From contig NZ_PXZH01000006.1 of NCBI RefSeq assembly GCF_003950325.1, positions 1 through 64,000 of the forward strand: 64,000 nucleotides of DNA. The letters run 5' to 3'. Shown in pieces: positions 58,806-64,000 of the stretch. The position numbers and the translations under genes were made by a program. The stretch's first letter is position 1. Every line of letters begins with the position of its first letter. This DNA is from Vagococcus humatus (GTDB lineage: Bacteria > Bacillota > Bacilli > Lactobacillales > Vagococcaceae). A model generated the notes under the pieces. The model did not search any database. It was not told where the DNA came from and saw only the letters and a list, made by a program, of their open reading frames with translations.

Positions 58806-59154
58806 CGAACCCGCGTCCAAGCATATCGCCCCCTGAAATTCTACGCTTATAGACATGCTACTTAAAGTTTCGCTCCCTGTATCGCCGCATGACGGGCTTT
58901 AAAGGTTGCTAGTCTGATAATCTCTTTCAGGCATTGCAGACGGAAACACCTGATGTATCCCACTGAGTTTGAGACCCTTACCTGAGCACATGGGCGATGC
59001 CAGGAGGATCTTCGCTAACTACTTATTAGGCAGCTAAAGCGAAAGAGTTGTTTTCGTTTTTTGCAGTTATATTTAACTGAGCGTTTTTACGTAGTCGCAA
59101 CCTACGAAGCGCTATTCAAGCTCGAACTATACCTGTCGAATCCGTAACGCCCCC
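58790..59154 (-). ncRNA. ssrA: Transfer-messenger RNA
   Basis: Rescues stalled ribosomes and tags the nascent peptide. The 5' end GGGGGCGTTACGGATTCGAC pairs with the 3' CGCCTCC. The tag frame (59064-59029) reads AKNENNSFALAA then TAA, the tag known from Enterococcus faecalis. The T-arm GGTTCGACTCC is intact. CCA is not encoded, and the reconstructed empty site would not encode it either. The 3' end is the integration target of the island. Confidence 0.96.
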
Positions 59155-59196
59155 TTAATAAATAAAGGTACATTAGTACATCTAGTAGTGTAACAT

Positions 59197-59232
59197 AAAA
59201 GAGAGCAAAATCAACCATTTTGCTCTCTTTTT
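59197..59232. terminator. Terminator between the HAD gene and ssrA
   Basis: AAAAGAGAGCAAAAT / ATTTTGCTCTCTTTT stem right after the HAD phosphatase stop. T-rich on both strands. Confidence 0.88.
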
Positions 59233-59235
59233 ATG

Positions 59236-60012
59236 CTAATCAAGTAGTTGGTAATGTTTTAAACCATGAATAATTCCACCATCAGTATTCTTTTTTGTGA
59301 CAAAAGTAGCAATATCTTTTAAGTGTTCTACTGCATTTCCCATAGCGATTTTATAGTCACAAGCATGGAATAAATCTAAGTCATTAGGACCATCTCCAAA
59401 AGCATAGGTTGGAACTCCTTCAAGACCGCTATTTTTCAAGAATTGTTTGACACCTGTTCCTTTTGAATTACCTTTTTTAATCACATCAATAGCAAATGGA
59501 CCATTTCTAAAGTAAGTAAAGTCAGGCAGAGCTTGATGGTACTGCTCATCTTGATCTTCGCCAATAATTAACATCATGTTAACATCTTGATGCTCATAAA
59601 AGGTTGGATCTAAGGGAGGCAACCCTGAATTGATATAACTGTAACATTTTTTAGCAGCATCAGAATAACCAGATAAATAAATGTTGTTTGGATTATAAAA
59701 AGCTAACTCTTGTCCTAGCTCTTGAGTTTTCTGATGTAGTTTTAAACAAGCGTCTTTTGAAAAAGTATCTGAAAAAATTCTTTCACCTTCATAAGTGACC
59801 ACCTGACCATTCATCGTTACAGAAGATTTTATTCCTGTTTGGTTTAAAATAGATGTTATTTCTAGATTTGTTCGCCCAGTTGCGATAACAGGTATGACAT
59901 GGTTGCGATATAACTCTTGCATTGAATTAGCAATTTCTTTAGTAATTTTAGAATGGCCATCTAATAATGTCCCGTCTAAATCAAAAAAGGCAATTCCTTT
60001 GATTTCTTTCAT
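59236..60012 (-). CDS. Cof-type HAD phosphatase
   Basis: A 258-residue class IIB haloacid-dehalogenase phosphatase. Motif I FFDLDGTLLDGH (nucleophile Asp near residue 10), motif II VIATGRT, motif III Lys in KKGNSKGTG and motif IV GDGPNDLDLF are all present. Members dephosphorylate sugar phosphates, flavin mononucleotide or similar. The substrate cannot be told. Stands alone. Confidence 0.9.
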   Translation of the reverse strand: MKEIKGIAFFDLDGTLLDGHSKITKEIANSMQELYRNHVIPVIATGRTNLEITSILNQTGIKSSVTMNGQVVTYEGERIFSDTFSKDACLKLHQKTQELGQELAFYNPNNIYLSGYSDAAKKCYSYINSGLPPLDPTFYEHQDVNMMLIIGEDQDEQYHQALPDFTYFRNGPFAIDVIKKGNSKGTGVKQFLKNSGLEGVPTYAFGDGPNDLDLFHACDYKIAMGNAVEHLKDIATFVTKKNTDGGIIHGLKHYQLLD

Positions 60013-60205
60013 ATTAAAAACTCCCTATTTCATTTAATCGTTCCTATCTTAACAAACTATTGCTTGAATAGCCATGATTGTGAAATAAAAAAGAGCGATA
60101 TAATTTTGATTAAATTTTTTAATATCGTCTATATAATTGTTTAAACTCATGTATAATAAGGATTGAACACTAGTTAACTAACTTAGAACTAAGGGGGCTA
60201 CTCTT

Positions 60206-60928
60206 GTGCATATTTTAATGATTGAAGATAACGAATCTGTTTCAGAAATGATGCAAATGTTTTTTTTAAGTGAAAATTGGGAAGGGACATTTGCTTATGA
60301 TGGACAAGAAGGATTGGATTTATTTTTAGAAAAACCTGAATATTGGGATATGATTACATTAGATCTTAATCTTCCAACTAAAGATGGGGTAACGGTTTGT
60401 CGAGAAATTAGAAAAGAGTCTAAAACGGTACCGATTATTATGTTAACAGCGAGAGACTCAGAAAGTGATCAAGTTATAGGGTTAGAAATGGGAGCCGATG
60501 ATTATGTGACAAAACCCTTTAGTCCTTTAACTTTAATTGCTAGAATGAAAGCTCTCCATAGACGTGCAGAATTACTAGATACAACGAAAGGGTCTGTTGA
60601 TTCTGAAATTGAAACCTACGATATTCAAACGGATCATTTTTGTATGAATACTAAAACAAGGGAAGCTTATTTAAACAAGCAATTAATAGAAGGATTAACG
60701 CCTAAAGAATTTGACTTACTATATACGTTAGCTAATAAACCTAGACAGGTTTTTTCAAGGGAACAATTACTTGAGTTAGTTTGGGGATATCAGTATTTTG
60801 GCGACGAGCGGACAGTAGATGCCCACATTAAAAAGTTGCGACAAAAAATTGAAAAAGTTGGACCGCAAATTATACAAACAGTTTGGGGAGTCGGCTATAA
60901 ATTTGATGACTCTGAGGCAGGAGAATAA
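60206..60928 (+). CDS. Response regulator, OmpR family
   Basis: A 240-residue regulator. Receiver domain with phospho-acceptor Asp53 (ITLDLNLPTKDG), Thr in IIMLTARDSE and Lys in YVTKPFSP. The C-terminal winged helix has LTPKEFDLLYTLANKP and the ERTVDAHIKKLRQKI recognition region. GTG start. The stop overlaps the kinase ATG (TAATG). Which stimulus it serves is not evident. Confidence 0.93.
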   Translation: MHILMIEDNESVSEMMQMFFLSENWEGTFAYDGQEGLDLFLEKPEYWDMITLDLNLPTKDGVTVCREIRKESKTVPIIMLTARDSESDQVIGLEMGADDYVTKPFSPLTLIARMKALHRRAELLDTTKGSVDSEIETYDIQTDHFCMNTKTREAYLNKQLIEGLTPKEFDLLYTLANKPRQVFSREQLLELVWGYQYFGDERTVDAHIKKLRQKIEKVGPQIIQTVWGVGYKFDDSEAGE

Positions 60929-62346
60929 TGAAGTACTTGTTTCAACAAATGATTGCTTTCTGGACGATTATTTTAACGATTTTAGTGATTGTGGGAGTTT
61001 CCTTTACCCAGTTTACTAAACAAACAGTATTAAGTAGTACCTATACACAATTGACTGGGTATGCTGAAAATATTGTAACGGATATTCAAACAGAGCCTGA
61101 AAGATTATTATCTGATATTCGGGCCACTGAAACTGTGCTACAAAAACAAAATGTTAATTTGTTTTTATTAAATATGCACCAAAGAATTGAATTTCCAGAA
61201 GAAATTCGTGGAAGTTCAGCTCAATTTATCCCTAAAAAATCTTGGAATGAAGCGATTAGAGGTCAAGTGGTTCAAAATAGACTAGATGTAGAGCTTTCTA
61301 AAAAGAAAACGCAGGTTGCAGTTATTTTGTATCCAGTTGTGATTGGTAGTGACCCTCTTGGAGTGTTGGCAGTCGTCCAACCACTAAGTACTCTAGAGCG
61401 GAGTTTACAGATGTTAACCGATAACTTATTTAAAGGTTTTTTAATCTCGAGTATTATCGCTCTTGTTTTCAGTTATTTTATTGCTAAGTTTCAAGTGAAC
61501 CGAATTAATCGCATGAAAAAAGCGACGAAAGAAATTTCACAGGGAAACTTTGATGTGAAAATCCAGATTAATGGAACAGATGAGTTAGATGAGCTAGCAG
61601 GCGATTTCAATAAAATGACTCAGGCATTAAAAGAATCTCAAGAAGAAATTGAAAGACAAGAAGATAGACGTCGCCAGTTTATGGCAGATGTCGCTCACGA
61701 AATGAGAACGCCTTTAACTACGATTAATGGCTTATTAGAAGGGATTGCTTACCACGCTATCCCACCTGAACAAGAAGAAAAATGTATTAGCTTAATGCGT
61801 AACGAAACCAATCGGTTAATTCGGCTAGTTAATGAAAATTTGGATTATGAAAAAATACGAAGCAATCAAATTCATTTAGCCATTCAAAAAATTGATGCAA
61901 CGAAGACCTTACAAAATATAGTGATTCAATTAGAAGGTAAAGCTCAAACATCTCAAAATGAACTAGTTTTTACTGGAGATGAGGGGATCTTTGTTTACGC
62001 AGATTATGACCGTTTTGTCCAAGTGGCTATGAATATTATTCAAAATGCTATTCAGTTTACTGAAAATGGGCGGATAGAAGTATCGGTGTATGAAGCTGCG
62101 GAAGGAATCACAATGAAAATTTCAGATACAGGTATTGGTATGTCAGAAGAAGAAGTCAGAAATATTTGGGAAAGATACTATAAAGTAGATCCTTCTAGGA
62201 AAAATACTAAGTACGGAGAATCAGGATTAGGCTTGCCTATTGTCCAAGAGATTATTCGGTTACATCACGGAAAAATCGAGGTCGATAGTCAACAAGGAGT
62301 TGGAACTACCTTTTATGTGACTTATCCAAAACAAGAAAAAGAGTAA
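60928..62346 (+). CDS. Sensor histidine kinase
   Basis: A 472-residue kinase partner of the preceding regulator. Membrane spans at about 8-28 and 168-188 enclose a roughly 140-residue extracellular sensor domain. HAMP domain about 190-240, phospho-acceptor His257 in VAHEMRTPLTT, then the ATPase domain with NIIQNAIQFTENG, DTGIGM and GESGLGLPIV. The overall form resembles enterococcal envelope-sensing kinases, but orthology cannot be set without a search. Confidence 0.93.
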   Translation: MKYLFQQMIAFWTIILTILVIVGVSFTQFTKQTVLSSTYTQLTGYAENIVTDIQTEPERLLSDIRATETVLQKQNVNLFLLNMHQRIEFPEEIRGSSAQFIPKKSWNEAIRGQVVQNRLDVELSKKKTQVAVILYPVVIGSDPLGVLAVVQPLSTLERSLQMLTDNLFKGFLISSIIALVFSYFIAKFQVNRINRMKKATKEISQGNFDVKIQINGTDELDELAGDFNKMTQALKESQEEIERQEDRRRQFMADVAHEMRTPLTTINGLLEGIAYHAIPPEQEEKCISLMRNETNRLIRLVNENLDYEKIRSNQIHLAIQKIDATKTLQNIVIQLEGKAQTSQNELVFTGDEGIFVYADYDRFVQVAMNIIQNAIQFTENGRIEVSVYEAAEGITMKISDTGIGMSEEEVRNIWERYYKVDPSRKNTKYGESGLGLPIVQEIIRLHHGKIEVDSQQGVGTTFYVTYPKQEKE

Positions 62347-62373
62347 AAGAAAGTTGTTCTTTTACTCTTTTTC
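62335..62373 (+). terminator. Terminator of the two-component operon
   Basis: GAAAAAGAGTAAAAGAA / TTCTTTTACTCTTTTTC with an AGTTG loop. It overlaps the kinase stop codon. Confidence 0.85.
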
Positions 62374-62474
62374 TTCAGGTTACACGCATAAAATACTTGG
62401 CTTCCTGCTATACCTTCTAAGCAATTTTTGTTACACTAACCAATAAGATAGACTAATTAAAAGGAATGAATAGG

Positions 62475-62750
62475 ATGGAGAAAAATTATAATTACCCGCT
62501 GGATATGGACTGGTCACATGCCGAGTTAATGAAAGTAATGGCTTTGTGGCAAGGAGTAGAAAAAGCCTATGAAACAGGAATAAGTCAGGCTGATTTTATG
62601 GCTCTTTACCGAGAATTTAAAACAGTTGTGAAAAGTATTGGGGAAGAACGTCAATTAGGTAGAGAATTTGAAGAAGCTTCAGGTTACTCACTCTACCGAG
62701 TTGTTCAGCAAGCTAAAAATACTTCAGGCAAAGTGAAAATGCAAGATTAG
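62475..62750 (+). CDS. UPF0223 family protein (YktA-like)
   Basis: A 91-residue helical protein beginning MEKNYNYPLDMDWSHAEL, the UPF0223 signature. Function unknown. ATG at 62475 is chosen since AAGGA is ten bases before it and only one base before the ATG at 62466. It is followed by the inositol-monophosphatase gene 11 bases later, the same pairing as in Bacillus (yktA-yktC). Confidence 0.88.
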   Translation: MEKNYNYPLDMDWSHAELMKVMALWQGVEKAYETGISQADFMALYREFKTVVKSIGEERQLGREFEEASGYSLYRVVQQAKNTSGKVKMQD

Positions 62751-62761
62751 GGGAATGGTGG

Positions 62762-63538
62762 ATGATGGAGGAAAAACTAGTTTCAAAAGTAAAAGATTGG
62801 ATAGCTGTAGCCACAGCTTTAATCAAAGAACGGCTAGAAGAACCTTTAGATGTAGAAAGAAAATCCAATTATTCAGATTTAGTCACCAATGTAGATAAAG
62901 AGGTCGAAAGCTTTTTTGTTCAGCAAATTCGTAAAGAATTTCCTACTGATAAAATATTAGGAGAAGAGGGCATGGGCGGAGAGCCTGTGACTGATTTTAG
63001 CGGTCGTGTTTGGGTGATTGATCCAATTGATGGTACATTAAATTTTGTCAAACAACAAGAGAACTTTTGCATTATGATTGGCATTTATGAAGACGGAAAA
63101 CCAGTCTTAGGATTTATTTATGAAGTGATGAAAAAAGAACTTATTTGGGGTGGCCCTCAAGTGGGAGTCTTTATAAATGATACAGAAATAAATCAAATCT
63201 CAACAGATTCCCTAAAAGACTCATTGGTTAATGTAAATACGATGATGTTTCTCCAAAATGACTGTCATACTCAAGAGATTGGGTTAACAAGCTTAGGAGT
63301 AAGAATGTGTGGGTGTGCTGGCATTGGCTTTAAAGATACCTTGTTAGGTCGTCACCATGTGTATATTTCTTATTTACAACCTTGGGATTATGGTGCTGGT
63401 TTAGTATTAGCAGAAACTTTAGGATTTGTGACAATTGGATTAGATAACAATAAATTAGATTTGAAGAAACGTGTACCTGTATTGGTAACTACACCAATCA
63501 TTTATCAAGAATTACAAGAAACTTACGAGGAATTATAA
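62762..63538 (+). CDS. Inositol monophosphatase family protein (YktC-like)
   Basis: A 258-residue Mg-dependent, Li-sensitive-type phosphatase. Metal ligands are in LGEEGMGG (Glu) and VIDPIDGTLNFV (Asp, Asp), with the C-terminal WDYGAGLVLAETLG. It hydrolyses inositol-1-phosphate or related substrates (pAp or NADP in some members). Co-transcribed with the UPF0223 gene. Confidence 0.92.
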   Translation: MMEEKLVSKVKDWIAVATALIKERLEEPLDVERKSNYSDLVTNVDKEVESFFVQQIRKEFPTDKILGEEGMGGEPVTDFSGRVWVIDPIDGTLNFVKQQENFCIMIGIYEDGKPVLGFIYEVMKKELIWGGPQVGVFINDTEINQISTDSLKDSLVNVNTMMFLQNDCHTQEIGLTSLGVRMCGCAGIGFKDTLLGRHHVYISYLQPWDYGAGLVLAETLGFVTIGLDNNKLDLKKRVPVLVTTPIIYQELQETYEEL

Positions 63539-63575
63539 AATTATTGAGAAAATACTATTTTCTGAAAACTTTTCC

Positions 63576-63605
63576 TTGTTTTTCTCCTAGTTTTCTTGGT
63601 ATAAT
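63576..63605 (+). promoter_or_regulatory. typA promoter
   Basis: TTGTTT (63576-63581), 18-bp spacer, TATAAT (63600-63605), 63 bases before the start codon. Confidence 0.6.
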
Positions 63606-63668
63606 TAAAAGTCGGTGAAATTCAATTGAAGATACTGTGTTGTGTGTCAAAAGTGAGGAGAATAAACA

Positions 63669-64000
63669 TTGAAATTAAGAGAAGATATTCGAAATATTGC
63701 GATTATAGCCCACGTAGACCATGGGAAAACGACAATCGTAGATGAGTTATTAAAGCAGTCTGATACGCTAGATGCCCATGTTAACCTACAAGAACGTGTG
63801 ATGGACTCTAACGATATTGAAAAAGAACGTGGTATTACTATTTTATCTAAAAATACGGCTATTAACTACAAAAATACTAAAATCAACATTATGGATACAC
63901 CGGGACACGCGGATTTTGGTGGCGAAGTAGAACGTATTATGAAGATGGTTGATGGGGTATTACTAGTTGTTGATGCATACGAAGGAACTATGCCTCAAAC
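63669..64000 (+). CDS. typA: Ribosome-associated GTPase TypA/BipA (5' part, cut by window end)
   Basis: The first 110 codons of a translational GTPase. G1 AHVDHGKTT, switch I ERGITIL and G3 [14 protein letters not shown] are present, in the spacing of TypA rather than LepA or EF-G. It assists ribosome assembly and growth under stress. TTG start nine bases after GAGGAG. The gene runs past the window. Confidence 0.93.
   Translation, partial: MKLREDIRNIAIIAHVDHGKTTIVDELLKQSDTLDAHVNLQERVMDSNDIEKERGITILSKNTAINYKNTKINIMDTPGHADFGGEVERIMKMVDGVLLVVDAYEGTMPQ

Overview
The window is low-GC Firmicute DNA, most likely from an Enterococcaceae chromosome (Enterococcus or Vagococcus). The support is a tmRNA tag reading AKNENNSFALAA, a three-gene LiaFSR cell-envelope stress system, an LPXTG-anchored nucleotidase, the pyc-ylbF-ylbG-rsmD-coaD-ylbL and comEA-comEB-comEC-holA gene orders, and AGGAGG-type ribosome binding sites. 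The species cannot be fixed from the sequence alone.

Layout. 1-250: end of an rRNA operon (5S rRNA, tRNA-Asn). 0.3-9.1 kb: a membrane protein, a P-loop kinase-like protein, tRNA-Thr, pepC, mltG, greA, liaFSR, a KtrA-like potassium-channel gating protein and a HesB-like protein. 9.2-13.6 kb: a 1451-residue wall-anchored double 5'-nucleotidase. 13.6-25.4 kb: DUF1189 protein, sodA, a degenerate DapF-like protein, ylaN, ftsW, pyc, then the CAP-associated/ylbF/ylbG/rsmD/coaD/ylbL run. 25.5-30.3 kb: the DNA-uptake and repair-related com operon with holA, and rpsT. 30.5-35.5 kb: phosphate transporter with its DUF47 partner, glutathione peroxidase, uppP, an aldo/keto reductase and rubrerythrin. 35.6-39.8 kb: ppdK with its regulators ccpN and PDRP, preceded by two similar operator-promoters. 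39.9-42.9 kb: metallo-hydrolase, MerR/TipAS regulator, lipoprotein, TauE/SafE permease.

42,948-58,805 is a 15.8-kb integrated element in the 3' end of ssrA (tmRNA), bounded by 17-bp direct repeats. It reads like a phage-inducible chromosomal island or similar satellite: tyrosine integrase, two divergent repressor/DUF771-like regulator pairs, a Rha-type regulator, a primase-helicase, and an iteron-rich AT-rich origin directly after the helicase gene, followed by seven or so unrecognised small genes. Its right third (54.6-58.6 kb) is different in character. It holds the decayed replicon of a theta plasmid (a frameshifted Rep_3 initiator and a broken DUF536 partner), another broken gene, and an apparently intact type I toxin-antitoxin locus with a 27-residue holin-like toxin. 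The element therefore looks composite.

The most interesting points are: (1) two repressor/DUF771 cassettes, each bounded by the same 19-bp repeat, with a 151-bp perfect duplication that could let the element delete or swap its lysogeny switch; (2) the replication origin with iterons flanking an AT-rich core; (3) the type I toxin-antitoxin locus; (4) five 12-bp direct repeats at the two ends, probably integrase arm sites; (5) separation of ssrA from its original terminator with a replacement terminator inside the element; and (6) a nested hairpin-terminator leader in the accessory operon.

58.8-64.0 kb returns to the chromosome: ssrA, a Cof-type HAD phosphatase, an OmpR-family two-component system, a UPF0223 protein, an inositol-monophosphatase-family enzyme, and the start of typA, cut by the window end.
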